DNA of 64,000 nucleotides, from NCBI GenBank assembly GCA_016786885.1, contig JAEUVO010000031.1:84836-148835 (forward strand), written 5' to 3'. Under the pieces are notes generated by a model. It had not been told where the DNA came from. It was given only the letters and a program-made list of their open reading frames with translations, and ran no database searches. A program made the position numbers and the translations under genes. The DNA comes from Chitinophagaceae bacterium (lineage in GTDB: Bacteria; Bacteroidota; Bacteroidia; Chitinophagales; Chitinophagaceae). Positions 16,451 to 24,854 of the stretch are shown piece by piece. The stretch's first letter is position 1, and every line of letters begins with the position of its first letter.

Positions 16451-17824
16451 ATGAAAAAGATCATTTCCCTAATGCTGCTTTGTATTTTTGGAACAGGTGC
16501 AAACCAATTATTGGCTCAACTGCAAATTACCAGCGGCGCCGAAATTAAACTCACGACGGGTGCACTGCTCACCCTGAAGGATATTAACCTTGTTAACGAC
16601 GGCGCCTTTGATCAGACCGAAGGAACCGTCCGGATTACGGGCAATGCCAATACCGGCATCAGCGGAAGCCAGCCCATACGTTTTAAGATACTGGAAATAG
16701 ATAAAGCGGTTGGTTTCAAAGTTCTATTGCAACGCACTGTTCATGTAGATCAGCAGATCGGTTTTGTAAACGGTTTACTCGACCTGAATGGATATAATAT
16801 CAGCCTTTCGCCAACGGCTTTGCTTTTGGGAGAGGCCGAAAACAACCGCATTACCGGCACTAATGGTGGTTTTGTGGAAATAACCAATACACTCAACGCT
16901 CCTGCATCAGCCAATCCGGGCAATTTAGGAGCCATCCTGACATCTGCAACAAACCTTGGCAGCACAATAATACGGCGTGGACACCAGTCGCAGGTTAATC
17001 TATCCGGTCAGGGAAGCAGTGTCCTTCGCTATTACGATATTATACCTGCCAATAATAGCGCATTGAATGCCACCCTGCGGTTTCTTTATTTTGATGCTGA
17101 ATTGAATGCGTTGCCAGAACTCATCCTCACCCAATGGAAAAGTAATAATAATACATCTTGGACCGATCAGGGTTTTACCAGCCGGGACCAGGTAAACAAT
17201 TATGTGGAAAAAACCGGCATTATGGATTTTTCAAGATGGACATTGTCTTCTCCCGGCAATCCCTTGCCTGTTACCGGTCTTGAATTGCAGGGAGAGTGGC
17301 GCAATAATACCGCCAGGCTTCACTGGAAAACAATTACCGAAACAGATAACCATCATTTTATTATACAGCGTTATTATCAAAACGGCCAGCAACAGTTTGC
17401 AGACATAGCGACTAAATCCACCCTGCATATTGGCGGCAACTCTTCGGATATTACCTTGTACAATCATACTGATGCAACAGCACAGGCCACACAGGGCTTT
17501 ATCTTTTACCGCATTCAGCAGGTTGATATTAATAATCGTTTTTCTTATTCCAATACCATCCGGCTTACTCCGGATGGAGTAGTACGATTTATTGATAAAG
17601 TGTACCCCACTATTGTTCAGAATAACCTGTATATCCAAGCAGGTAATGCCCCGATACAAAATATGACCCTCACCCTGCATGATATGAGCGGAAGATTAAT
17701 TATGCAAAAACTGCTGGTTTATCAATCACAGCAATTGGAACTTCCGGTTATGGTGAATGGTGCTTATATGCTCAAAGTTCAATCCGGTGAATGGGAGTTT
17801 ACAGGCAGAATTATAAAGAAGTAA
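16451..17824 (+). CDS. Secreted T9SS type A protein, adhesin-like
   Basis: Start taken at the ATG at 16451, which gives a normal signal peptide (MKKIISLMLLCIFGTGANQLLAQ), rather than at the TTG two codons earlier. The mature part begins with repeated beta strands (LKDINLVNDGAFDQTEGTVR, NLNGYNISL-like turns) like surface beta-solenoids. It then has a fibronectin-like segment (ARLHWKTITETDNHHFIIQR) and ends with a type A T9SS tail (MTLTLHDMSGRLIMQK, final GRIIKK). It follows the Kelch gene by 28 nt on the same strand and is probably co-expressed. It is the last chromosomal gene before the left end of the integrated element. Confidence 0.85.
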   Translation: MKKIISLMLLCIFGTGANQLLAQLQITSGAEIKLTTGALLTLKDINLVNDGAFDQTEGTVRITGNANTGISGSQPIRFKILEIDKAVGFKVLLQRTVHVDQQIGFVNGLLDLNGYNISLSPTALLLGEAENNRITGTNGGFVEITNTLNAPASANPGNLGAILTSATNLGSTIIRRGHQSQVNLSGQGSSVLRYYDIIPANNSALNATLRFLYFDAELNALPELILTQWKSNNNTSWTDQGFTSRDQVNNYVEKTGIMDFSRWTLSSPGNPLPVTGLELQGEWRNNTARLHWKTITETDNHHFIIQRYYQNGQQQFADIATKSTLHIGGNSSDITLYNHTDATAQATQGFIFYRIQQVDINNRFSYSNTIRLTPDGVVRFIDKVYPTIVQNNLYIQAGNAPIQNMTLTLHDMSGRLIMQKLLVYQSQQLELPVMVNGAYMLKVQSGEWEFTGRIIKK

Positions 17825-17893
17825 AGAGGAGTTAAGTTGCTGTTATAGCATTCTTGTCAAAATACTTTTTGAAAGCCGGACAGAGGTTGGCTC

Positions 17894-17916
17894 AAAAAAA
17901 AACCCCGCAAAGCGGG
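17894..17916 (-). terminator. Terminator of the displaced tRNA-Ser end
   Basis: Read on the minus strand, CCCGC-TTT-GCGGG is followed by an unbroken run of T. It lies right after the displaced tRNA-Ser 3' half, just where a tRNA terminator belongs, so it is probably the original one from before integration. Confidence 0.7.
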
Positions 17917-17921
17917 ACTGT

Positions 17922-17980
17922 GCGGAGAGAGAGGGATTTGTAGCCACCCCTCAAATCCTTTGTTATCAATATTTTCAAGA
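17922..17980 (-). pseudogene. Displaced, decayed tRNA-Ser 3' half (left attachment site)
   Basis: From TTTTCAAGA (anticodon loop) to the 17-mer of the acceptor/T-arm end, this stretch parallels the 3' half of the intact tRNA at 60148-60203 but has drifted between the two conserved blocks. This is expected when an incoming element supplies a new 3' half and pushes out the old one. The shared anticodon-loop sequence is the likely crossover region. Confidence 0.8.
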
Positions 17981-17993
17981 GGCAGTAAACTTC

Positions 17994-18014
17994 GGGTAAC
18001 CGAATTTACCCCCT
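17994..18014 (+). repeat. Arm-type-like site, left end
   Basis: GGGTAACCGAA followed by a C-rich end. It agrees at 19 of 21 positions with 60029-60049 near the other end and shares the 11-mer with the inverted copy at 60001-60011. Placement just inside both ends suggests integrase or excision-factor binding. Confidence 0.6.
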
Positions 18015-18111
18015 CGCTAAACAATTCATTTCTCACTAAATCGTATGACTATAAAGATACTGAATTGATGCTTTTTAGCAATGAAAACCTGCCTGTTTTT
18101 TGAACAAGTTT

Positions 18112-18315
18112 TTAAGCAGCTAAGAACAAAATCACATCAGCTTTTTTGAAGCCAGTGTACAAACAAAATTCTTCTACAGTTACAAACTGGTGTTCTTGTT
18201 TCTCAAAATGTTCCTTGATTTTATTTAGCAGCATACGGCCGTAGCGTTCACTTTTACCGGTGATACGCTGCACATCTTTTGGGTAGATGCAAAGCCGTGT
18301 TTGTTGCAGTTTCAT
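18112..18315 (-). CDS. Small DNA-binding-like protein of the element's left end
   Basis: 67 aa, basic at the N-terminus, with two helical pieces that look like a small helix-turn-helix (DVQRITGKSERYGRMLLNKI and FVTVEEFCLYTGFKKADVIL). I do not recognise a named family, but short proteins of this type are common beside integration ends in Bacteroidota elements. Its place, 100 nt inside the left end and facing it, makes a recombination-directionality or regulatory role reasonable (inference). Confidence 0.6.
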   Translation of the reverse strand: MKLQQTRLCIYPKDVQRITGKSERYGRMLLNKIKEHFEKQEHQFVTVEEFCLYTGFKKADVILFLAA

Positions 18316-18428
18316 ACTCTATCCATGCCTTTGATATGGCTTTGCCATACTGATGATGTATTTGATTTAGTAAAGGCATAGCACAAAAATACAATTAGGA
18401 ATACAAAGTAACTAACAGCAATAAATAC

Positions 18429-18449
18429 TTGTATCGGCAATAAGCGCCG
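18429..18449 (+). other. Hairpin before the cargo module
   Basis: TATCGGC and GCCGATA form a 7-bp perfect stem with a 7-nt loop in the 18316-18572 gap, upstream of the four-gene module. No T tract follows, so it may be a leader structure or operator. Confidence 0.3.
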
Positions 18450-18572
18450 ATAACGGAAGTGCATTGATGCAAGTGAAGATTTCTTTTACAAATTTTGTCT
18501 TCGTGAATTCACAAAGGCTTAATGAAGTGTGCCCATGAAAACATTTCCATTCCTAACACAAAAACCAATAAC

Positions 18573-19328
18573 ATGGCAAGACAAAAAGGGATTATAAAAC
18601 TGGATGGCACCATTGGTGACATTACATTTTACAAATCCAAAGATGGCTATTTAGCCAGGGAAAAAGGCGGCATACCTGCCGACCGTATTGCTAACGACCC
18701 CGCTTTCCAACGTACCCGTGAAAACGGTGCTGAATTTGGCCGTGCCGGTAAAGCTGGCAAGGTGTTGCGTAATGCCATCCGTGCATTGCTGCAAAACGCT
18801 TCTGACAGCCGCATGGTGAGCCGTTTGACAACCGAAATGGTAAAGGTTATCCAGGAAGATATAACCAATACGAGGGGCTTACGGAACGTAATTGATGGTG
18901 AGGCGGAGTTGCTGGCTGGTTTTGAGTTTAACATTAATGGTAAACTTGGAACTACGCTGTATGCACCGTACACTACAACCATTGACAGGGCCGCAGGAAC
19001 GATTGTAGCCAATATCCCGGCATTTGTACCACTGAATATGGTTGCTGCTCCCGGGGGCACTACTCACTTTAAAATCGCTTCTGCAGGTGCAGAAATTGAT
19101 TTTGAAAATGAAACCTTCGTGGTGGACAGCCAGGCAACTGCAATTCTGCCCTGGGATGCAAACGCAACAGCGGTTATCAACCTTAGCAATGCAGTTACTG
19201 CAAACAGCACCCATCCTTTATTCCTGATGCTTGGTATTGAATTTTACCAACAGGTAAACGGACAGATGTATCCATTGAAAAACGGTGCCTACAACGCATT
19301 AGCTATTGCTGATGTGGATGGCAACTAA
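18573..19328 (+). CDS. Conserved 251-aa protein of Bacteroidota mobile elements, unknown
   Basis: Start chosen at 18573 (MARQKGIIKLDGTIGDITFY), where the conserved-looking part begins; 17 earlier codons in frame look like noise. The N-terminal third is a GTIGD-ITFYKSKDGYLAREKGG motif then a helical stretch (TRENGAEFGRAGKAGKVLRN). The last two thirds are predicted all-beta with small residues. No signal peptide, no enzyme motif. It is followed by DUF5675 and two small membrane proteins on the same strand, ending in a terminator, so the four form one unit. I recall this gene set from other Bacteroidota islands but know of no proven function. A particle or structural protein is a speculative option. 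Confidence 0.65.
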   Translation: MARQKGIIKLDGTIGDITFYKSKDGYLAREKGGIPADRIANDPAFQRTRENGAEFGRAGKAGKVLRNAIRALLQNASDSRMVSRLTTEMVKVIQEDITNTRGLRNVIDGEAELLAGFEFNINGKLGTTLYAPYTTTIDRAAGTIVANIPAFVPLNMVAAPGGTTHFKIASAGAEIDFENETFVVDSQATAILPWDANATAVINLSNAVTANSTHPLFLMLGIEFYQQVNGQMYPLKNGAYNALAIADVDGN

Positions 19329-19351
19329 TCCGGCACCCTAAAAACTAAGAC

Positions 19352-19768
19352 ATGAAACTGGAGCTTATCAGAACGTATCACCCCGACGGTATTAATGGCG
19401 AACTTTTGATTGATGATGTGAAAGTGTGTAACACTATTGAGTTGCCATGGAAAGAAAATCAATCAAGGGTTTCCTGTATTCCTGAAGGAAAGTATCAACT
19501 GACAAAGCGGTACAGCCTGCGGTTTGGCTGGCATCTGTTAGTGAATAATGTGGTTAACAGAAATTACATTTTAATTCATGCATACAACGATGCTTTGAAA
19601 GAATCAAAAGGCTGTATCGCTCCGGTTTCTGTTTTAACGGGTAATGGTAAAGGAATCAGGTCCCGGGTGGCATTGCAGTTAGTGCTGTCAATTGTTTACC
19701 CTGAGTTGGAGAAAGGCAACAAAGTTTTCATCACCATTAAATCCAAAGTAAATGAAGCAAATAATTGA
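19352..19768 (+). CDS. DUF5675-family protein
   Basis: 138 aa, no signal. The line LELIRTYHPDGINGELLIDD, CNTIELPWKENQSRVSCIPEGKY, then ILIHAYNDA..SKGCIAP matches DUF5675, a family of phages and islands. The conserved His (IHAYN) and Cys (KGCI) resemble the layout of murein-acting L,D-transpeptidase-like or peptidase proteins, which would fit a lysis or wall-remodelling role beside two small membrane proteins (inference). Its 3' end overlaps the next gene by 17 nt, pointing to coupled translation. Confidence 0.75.
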   Translation: MKLELIRTYHPDGINGELLIDDVKVCNTIELPWKENQSRVSCIPEGKYQLTKRYSLRFGWHLLVNNVVNRNYILIHAYNDALKESKGCIAPVSVLTGNGKGIRSRVALQLVLSIVYPELEKGNKVFITIKSKVNEANN

Positions 19769-19961
19769 AAGGGTTCAATCCCCTACACCAAAGTTTTTTA
19801 AAAAGCTGAGAAATATTGGCCTGGTGCTGGCCACCGTTGCAACTACGGTTGTTGCAGCTCCTGTGGCATTGCCTGCTGTTGTTATTAAAATTGCCGGGTA
19901 CCTGGCTGTTGCTGGTGGTATAGCCGGTGCAGTTAGTCAGACTGCAGTAGAGGGTGAATAA
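19752..19961 (+). CDS. Small two-helix membrane protein (69 aa)
   Basis: It starts inside the end of the DUF5675 gene and ends on the start codon of the next one. The N-terminus is basic (SPTPKFFKKLRN), followed by a hydrophobic stretch likely spanning the membrane once or twice (IGLVLATVATTVVAAPVALP, KIAGYLAVAGGIAGAV). Size, charge and neighbour resemble holins (inference). Confidence 0.6.
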   Translation: MKQIIERVQSPTPKFFKKLRNIGLVLATVATTVVAAPVALPAVVIKIAGYLAVAGGIAGAVSQTAVEGE

Positions 19962-20143
19962 TGAACCAGCATTTTGATAATACCACAAAGGCAGGCACTG
20001 CCGGCGGCACATTGCTCACCATCTTTGCCAATATCAGCAATGAGGATGTAATCAAAACAATTATCTTAGCTGCTATCGGTGCTGCAGTGAGTTTTACCGT
20101 AACCATATTTTTAAAAGCACTTATTAAACGATTGAAAAAATAA
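19961..20143 (+). CDS. Small membrane protein (60 aa), holin-like
   Basis: Its ATG overlaps the stop codon of the previous gene (TAATG), so the two are translationally coupled. It has two hydrophobic segments (GTAGGTLLTIFANI and IILAAIGAAVSFTVTIFL) and a basic tail (KALIKRLKK), as in small holins. It is the last gene of the four-gene module, and a terminator follows. Confidence 0.6.
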   Translation: MNQHFDNTTKAGTAGGTLLTIFANISNEDVIKTIILAAIGAAVSFTVTIFLKALIKRLKK

Positions 20144-20171
20144 TCTCTGTTCGTTGTGGTGACCTGCAGAG

Positions 20172-20206
20172 TAAGGGAGGCTGTAAAGCTTCCCTTTATT
20201 TTTTAT
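20172..20206 (+). terminator. Terminator of the DUF5675 module
   Basis: A stem of TAAGGGA with TCCCTTTA, with GCT/AGC inside, is followed by TTTTTTATTT. It overlaps the stop of the convergent gene that ends at 20196. Confidence 0.7.
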
Positions 20207-20624
20207 TTGAAAAACACATTTGCAACAAATGCTTTTGCAAATTAGATGTAGCAATGATTTGCTCTGCAAGAGTTGCTTTTTTCTTTTCTAACTTACTTAG
20301 GGCTTCTAAAACTTGCTGATATTTTTTCCAGTCCGGTTCAATTACAGGAGTAACTTCTTTTAATAAGTCTCTTACATCCTGCAGGTTTATAAATTGTATG
20401 GCTGTACCACGATGGCGGGTTTTAAATCTCCCGTCTTTCCATAAACCATATACCAGCCAAAAGTAAAAATCAAAACATTGCTTATTGCTGCAGATAACAG
20501 CAAAGGAATTTGCCCAGGGCTTAAAACCGGGCTTGCCTGCATTATCGCCTTTAGAAAGCAAATAAAAAACATGAGGATTGATTGAAGCTGCGGAATGATT
20601 GCAGCGAATGTGAGGGAGCATCAT
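20196..20624 (-). CDS. Island protein of unknown function (DUF6943-like)
   Basis: 142 aa, soluble. The core NPHVFYLLSKGDNAGKP, PWANSFAVIC, FDFYFWLVYGLW and RGTAIQFINLQDVRDLL is, as far as I recall, that of a Bacteroidota family (DUF6943) found in mobile islands. It is followed by a coiled coil (QVLEALSKLEKKKATLAEQI). The layout recalls small DNA-recognition subunits, but no function is known. It converges with the DUF5675 module. Confidence 0.6.
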   Translation of the reverse strand: MMLPHIRCNHSAASINPHVFYLLSKGDNAGKPGFKPWANSFAVICSNKQCFDFYFWLVYGLWKDGRFKTRHRGTAIQFINLQDVRDLLKEVTPVIEPDWKKYQQVLEALSKLEKKKATLAEQIIATSNLQKHLLQMCFSNKK

Positions 20625-20725
20625 ACACTTTGAGTTTTAAAAATTAAGCATCGCTACGCTCCGCCATATTAAAAACCCAAAAGAGAAAGAAAAACCGAAA
20701 AAAAGAAAAAGAAAGCATCTTCATC

Positions 20726-20843
20726 AGGTGGCGTGGCTAAAAAGCCAAAAGGAAACGGAATAAATGAAAGCTTTGTGTGGTGGGTTTGTGTTTATGCCGT
20801 AGTCTTTTGGCTTTTTTAACGACTGGGTTTGTGCCAGCCACCT
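20726..20843. repeat. Structured repeat A, left border of the SIR2 cargo
   Basis: The core at 20745-20810 equals 62 of 66 bases of 24774-24839. The core is a long hairpin: CCAAAAG/CTTTTGG at the base, ACGGaATAAA/TTTATgCCGT above, and a ~26-nt G/T-rich loop. Here the base extends to 13 bp (AAAAAGCCAAAAG with CTTTTGGCTTTTT), and a further outer stem AGGTGGC (20726-20732) pairs with GCCACCT (20837-20843). The outer sequence differs from copy B but is again paired. The rest of the 20625-20899 gap shows nothing else. Confidence 0.75.
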
Positions 20844-20899
20844 AACTTGCTGAACTTTTTTTGTTTAATTACTTTTACAATTATAGAAAAGTATAGATA

Positions 20900-22612
20900 A
20901 TGGAGTATTTAGAGTTTATTGATTTGGTTGCAAAAACATTTGAAGAAAACAAAGTAACTGTTTTCTTCGGAGCAGGCATTTCAAGAAACTCGGGAGTCCC
21001 TCTTGTAGATGAAATCAAAAAGGAAATACTTACACACTTGTGTAAAGAAAAGGTTGAAATAACCAATCTTTTAAATGATAAAATACCTTTTGAATTATTC
21101 ATGCAGACTTTAATTGAGTATTCAGATTCTGAAAAATTACTTGAATTATTTGAGCTTGGAGAGCCTAATGCAAATCATTATTTTTTAGCAAAACTTGCGA
21201 AGAAAGGAAAATTGAATTGTGTTGTTACAACAAACTTTGATACACTTTTAGAAAAAGCATTTGATATAGAAGGTATCACATACAAGGTTTTTCATACAGA
21301 AGAAAGCTTTGAAAATATTGAAAATAAAAAAGACTCTGTCTCAATAATAAAAATACATGGCAGTATTGAGAATCGGTTACAGATGGCAGTAACATTAAAA
21401 AGAGTTGCAGGGAAAAGATTGTTTTCTGCAAGAAAAAAGGTGATTGCAGATGTAATGCAAAACAATAGCGGGGGGCATCTTCTTGTATTAGGCTATAGCT
21501 GCTCTGATTATTTTGACATTAATCCAATAATTGAAGACGTTAAAGATAGAAATAAAATCCTCTTTGTTCAACATAGCCGTTTAGGAGACCAAACACTTGC
21601 GATTTCACCAATTTCTGAAATGAGTGGAAATAATCCCTTTAAAAAGTACGATGGGAATTTTCTAAATGTTAATACCGACTATTTTGTAAAAGATTTTAGC
21701 TTTCACTTCTTAAAAGAAACAATTAGATACGATACTATCAAAAAGCCAGAATGGAAAAAAATTATAGATGACTGGATTTCTGATATATGTTTAAAAAAAG
21801 GCAAACTTGTAATGGGATACATTGCCGGTCAAATTTTTAATGTGTGTGCAAGGTACGGCGCTGCTATAAATTACTTTAATAACACATTGGCTCAAGCCAT
21901 TGCAATTGACAATAATGAGTATAAGATTAATGCACTTTATTCTTTGGGGCGGTGTTATAGAGATACACAGGCAAATAATAAAGGATTTCAAAAAGCTTTG
22001 AGGTATTTATACATGGCTTATAATAATAGCCGCAAGCATAAAGTACTCAAAAAGCAGTGCTTTTGTATGCTAAGTATGGGTGTAACATATGAAGATAAAA
22101 AACAGCACTACGTTGCTATAAAATTTTATGAAAGTGCACTGAAAATTGCAAACTATTTAAATGAGAAAGATATATCAGCAATATGCCTCGGAAATTTAGG
22201 AATTGTAATGAAAAATTTAGGTGAGGAAATGGTGGCGACTTCAAATTACTTGTTTCAAAAAGCAATTCGGTATCATGAGAGAGCCATCAAATTGTCTATT
22301 GAAACTGGTGATAAGGCCAGCGAGGGAAGAACTTATGGAAATATTGGCATTGTTTATTCCTGTATGGGCATAACCGACAAAATAATTGAGTATTACGATA
22401 AAGCTTTTAAGATTGCAGAAGATTTAAGCGACTTCCGGCATATGGGAATCTGGGCTTTTAACAAAGGATATGATTTGCGAAAAGTAGATATTATTTATGC
22501 AAAAGCCGAAATAGAAAAAGCTAAGAAAATTTTTCAAACAATTGAACCACCACTTGAAAACTATATTGCTATTTGTGATAAAGAGATTTCAGATATTGAC
22601 AAGGTTACATAA
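20900..22612 (+). CDS. SIR2-like NADase with TPR C-terminus, candidate defence effector
   Basis: 570 aa. The N-terminal SIR2 domain has FFGAGISRNSGVP (residues ~22-34), TTNFDTLLE (~110) and KIHGSIE (~150). The Asn of TNFD and the His of the HG motif are the residues used for NAD+ cleavage. Residues ~290-560 are tetratricopeptide repeats (ALYSLGRCYRD, NLGIVMKNLGE, GNIGIVYSCMG). SIR2-TPR proteins are known anti-phage effectors that drain NAD+ on infection, with the repeats sensing or joining the complex. It stands alone between the two structured repeats, so it is probably a self-contained cargo gene. AT-rich codon use sets it apart from the stretch that follows. Confidence 0.85.
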   Translation: MEYLEFIDLVAKTFEENKVTVFFGAGISRNSGVPLVDEIKKEILTHLCKEKVEITNLLNDKIPFELFMQTLIEYSDSEKLLELFELGEPNANHYFLAKLAKKGKLNCVVTTNFDTLLEKAFDIEGITYKVFHTEESFENIENKKDSVSIIKIHGSIENRLQMAVTLKRVAGKRLFSARKKVIADVMQNNSGGHLLVLGYSCSDYFDINPIIEDVKDRNKILFVQHSRLGDQTLAISPISEMSGNNPFKKYDGNFLNVNTDYFVKDFSFHFLKETIRYDTIKKPEWKKIIDDWISDICLKKGKLVMGYIAGQIFNVCARYGAAINYFNNTLAQAIAIDNNEYKINALYSLGRCYRDTQANNKGFQKALRYLYMAYNNSRKHKVLKKQCFCMLSMGVTYEDKKQHYVAIKFYESALKIANYLNEKDISAICLGNLGIVMKNLGEEMVATSNYLFQKAIRYHERAIKLSIETGDKASEGRTYGNIGIVYSCMGITDKIIEYYDKAFKIAEDLSDFRHMGIWAFNKGYDLRKVDIIYAKAEIEKAKKIFQTIEPPLENYIAICDKEISDIDKVT

Positions 22613-22740
22613 GCCTTTTCTTTTAAAAGTGAAGCTGGTTTGATACAGCTCGGATATATTCTACAGATGCACCGGCTAAATTTATTCATCAGTTCAATAG
22701 TGCTTTCCTGGAAGGGTTGGTAAATGTGTGTTTGCCTGCT

Positions 22741-23719
22741 GGTAAAAGCGCCTGCGGCAAAAAAGAAGCATAGCTGTGCGGCACACTTGTCCGCACTGTA
22801 GCGCTGGTGGCGAGCCGCCATAAGGCACTGGAGAGAGGAACGAACGGAAGTGCCTGCGAGCCCCACGAAGGGGCTGGCAGTAAAGCAGCAGCCACTTTTC
22901 GGGTTAATGAAAAGAAGCTTAGCCAAGTGGCTGCTGCGATGCCAGCTCCATAGGAATCCCGTGCTGTAAATTATGCGAAGCTTACAGCACGGGGTGAACT
23001 ATGCAAGTGAACCTTAGCGGTGCTTTGCGAAATGAGGTACGAATGAGCAATTAGCATCCGCAAGGTGAACGCAGCCGAAGTGGGCGGCCGGCGAGCCAAA
23101 TTATAGGCAGCGGGTGGACTGAACGCTACTGAAGTGAATGAATGACGAAGTGAAGCGAAATGGAACCCAGTGAGTATTGTAGCCATGGCTTGCGAATGGC
23201 TGGCGCCCCGCCTGTGAGTTGATAATGTGTTATGCGGCGGGACCCGGCCATGAAGCAAATGAATAGCTGCGAACGAGGTGTAATGAAGCGTAACGAAGGA
23301 AGTAATGAACGAAGTGGCGTGAAGGACACAGTAGCTGCCCGAACGAAGGCGAAGGAACTGCAAGCAGTATGACAAACTGTGTAGCGAAGCGGAACACCCG
23401 AAGGGCATTGCAGGTGCAGCAATACCATAAAAGTTTAAAAACAGATTTATTGCTGCTGCTGCAATGGTTTGGCGTATCTGCTTGCTGACGCCGCCGCAGT
23501 GAGACCTTTTTACCGGCGCAGCGTTGGGTCTGTGCGGTGGGCAAAGAAGCGATGGCCGGCAGCTTCCCGTCCGGGCTTTGTGTGTGGCTCCGGGATGCTG
23601 CCATCGGGGCAATCGGAGAAAGCTGCTGATTGCCGGAAGGCTACCGACTGAATGAGCAGGTGAAGTGTAGTTTACGGAACGAACGAAGCGATATGAAGAA
23701 GGTGGCCTTCAGGCAGTAC
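22741..23719 (+). ncRNA. Candidate large structured RNA (~1 kb), not coding
   Basis: About 1 kb without a credible gene, visibly richer in G+C than its neighbours, rich in purines on the plus strand and packed with perfect stems. Stems are at 22823-22829/22849-22855 (7 bp), 22859-22864/22870-22875 (6), 22885-22897/22925-22937 (13), 22958-22969/22982-22993 (12), 23181-23186/23196-23201 (6), 23207-23212/23236-23241 (6) and 23608-23614/23628-23634 (7). Many loops carry GCGAA or ACGAA, as RNA tetraloop-like turns do on this strand. Minus-strand open frames here are low-complexity Ser/Ala/His-rich and look spurious. No rRNA, group II intron domain V or reverse transcriptase was seen. Exact ends are uncertain. 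Confidence 0.5.
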
Positions 23720-23720
23720 G

Positions 23721-24500
23721 TTAATCTGTTTTCGTTTTGATAATTCTGAAACGTTTGTACAAATGTTTTACTTCGTCAAATGAATTTGCTTTTCTAACAA
23801 TCGTAATGCCTTTTTTTATCCGATAAAATAATTGTCTTGCCAACTTATCACCACAAAAGCCAATCATCAAATCGCAAAGTGTGATGTTGTTATTTGGTAA
23901 GTACCATTTTCCATAATAATGGATTACCGAATAAGAATTTTTATCTGTAATAATAATTCCGCTTTGGATATTTTCACCGCTCACTTCTGCAATTTCTGGT
24001 GCAGCATTGTACAATTCAATAAATGCTGATTCATCAAGTGTAAGTTTCTCTAATTCGTCAACAGCATTGTTTTTAACTCTCAATTCTTTTCTCCCTTTGT
24101 ATTTTAAAAAACTGGAAGCTGCTTGTGTTAATTGTTCTTCAATAGAAAAATAAAATTCATGTTCCTTCATGTTGTCATGCGAAATAAATTTTGGAACAAC
24201 TTCTGAATTAAGTTTACTAACATCAAATTCAGTCAGGGTTTTGTATAAAATATATCTCCCAAAATCATTTCCAATATCATCACAAATATCCCTGGCAATT
24301 ACAAAGACTTCATATTTTGGTTTATTGCCAGAATTATTCACTTCTCTTGTAACATGCAAATTTATGTCCGGGCTATTCTTATTCAAAGAGAGTGAAAAAT
24401 GTACATCCTTCGGTAAACCTTCAAACCAAAGGTTGAACACATTATCGGTAAAGCGAAACATTAGTTTTCCCTCCAACGATATTTTAGTCAAGTCTTGCAT
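23721..24500 (-). CDS. Unknown 259-aa protein beside the structured region
   Basis: A soluble protein without signal, membrane helix or motif I recognise. Normal Bacteroidota codon use and amino-acid mix support it as a real gene. Segments such as GRYILYKTLTEFD and LTLDESAFIELYNAAPEIAE suggest an alpha/beta fold. Its stop codon is immediately next to the end of the candidate structured RNA, which runs toward it. It lies inside the pair of 66-nt repeats together with the SIR2 gene, so it may be cargo of the same exchangeable block. Confidence 0.65.
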   Translation of the reverse strand: MQDLTKISLEGKLMFRFTDNVFNLWFEGLPKDVHFSLSLNKNSPDINLHVTREVNNSGNKPKYEVFVIARDICDDIGNDFGRYILYKTLTEFDVSKLNSEVVPKFISHDNMKEHEFYFSIEEQLTQAASSFLKYKGRKELRVKNNAVDELEKLTLDESAFIELYNAAPEIAEVSGENIQSGIIITDKNSYSVIHYYGKWYLPNNNITLCDLMIGFCGDKLARQLFYRIKKGITIVRKANSFDEVKHLYKRFRIIKTKTD

Positions 24501-24751
24501 TGCAAGATGAAAATTAAATAAAAGTACCGACTATGAAGCCGGTACGATACGATGAACCCATGCAAGATGAACCAACGGCACACCTGCAATAACTGGGCAA
24601 CGATACACTACATGAACAAGGCTGCTATGATGACAACCTGTAACTAAAAAAGAAACCCACTGCCTGCGACGGCGACCTGGAAAAGGAAATGATGCTGACA
24701 TAACGAAACATTTAAAATGAAAAAATAAAATAACATGCTTCTGTCAGCGAA
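24501..24751. other. Gene-free stretch before repeat B
   Basis: Contains short repeated GATGAA/ACGAT-type words and one small hairpin (GTACCG near 24521 with CGGTAC near 24540). No frame is credible. It shares the purine-rich style of the 22.7-23.7 kb region and may be a remnant or a leader. Confidence 0.35.
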
Positions 24752-24854
24752 GGGAAACGGGTGTTGTTGCACTCCAAAAGGAAACGGAATAAAAGATGGC
24801 TTTGTGCGGTGGGTTTGTGTTTATGCCGTAGTCTTTTGGATGCCCCGTTTTCCC
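24752..24854. repeat. Structured repeat B, right border of the SIR2 cargo
   Basis: The second copy of the 66-nt hairpin core (24774-24839), in the same orientation as copy A and 4.03 kb away. Its outer arms are unrelated in sequence to those of copy A but also pair: GGGAAACGGG (24752-24761) with CCCGTTTTCCC (24844-24854, one bulge), plus GCA/TGC next to the core. A conserved core with arms that differ yet still pair suggests the fold is maintained. Confidence 0.75.

Noticed and set aside
22971..23612. A 213-codon open frame on the minus strand
   Set aside because: Composition rich in Ser, His and Ala with no domain, overlapping other equally open frames. The openness follows from the purine-rich, GC-rich structured sequence.
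22741..23719. Group II intron or retron RNA
   Set aside because: No reverse transcriptase gene, no GUGYG start and no domain V-like hairpin were found.
20726..24854. The hairpin repeats as integron attC sites
   Set aside because: No GTTRRRY/RYYYAAC ends and no integron integrase; only the general idea of a paired recombination site is similar.
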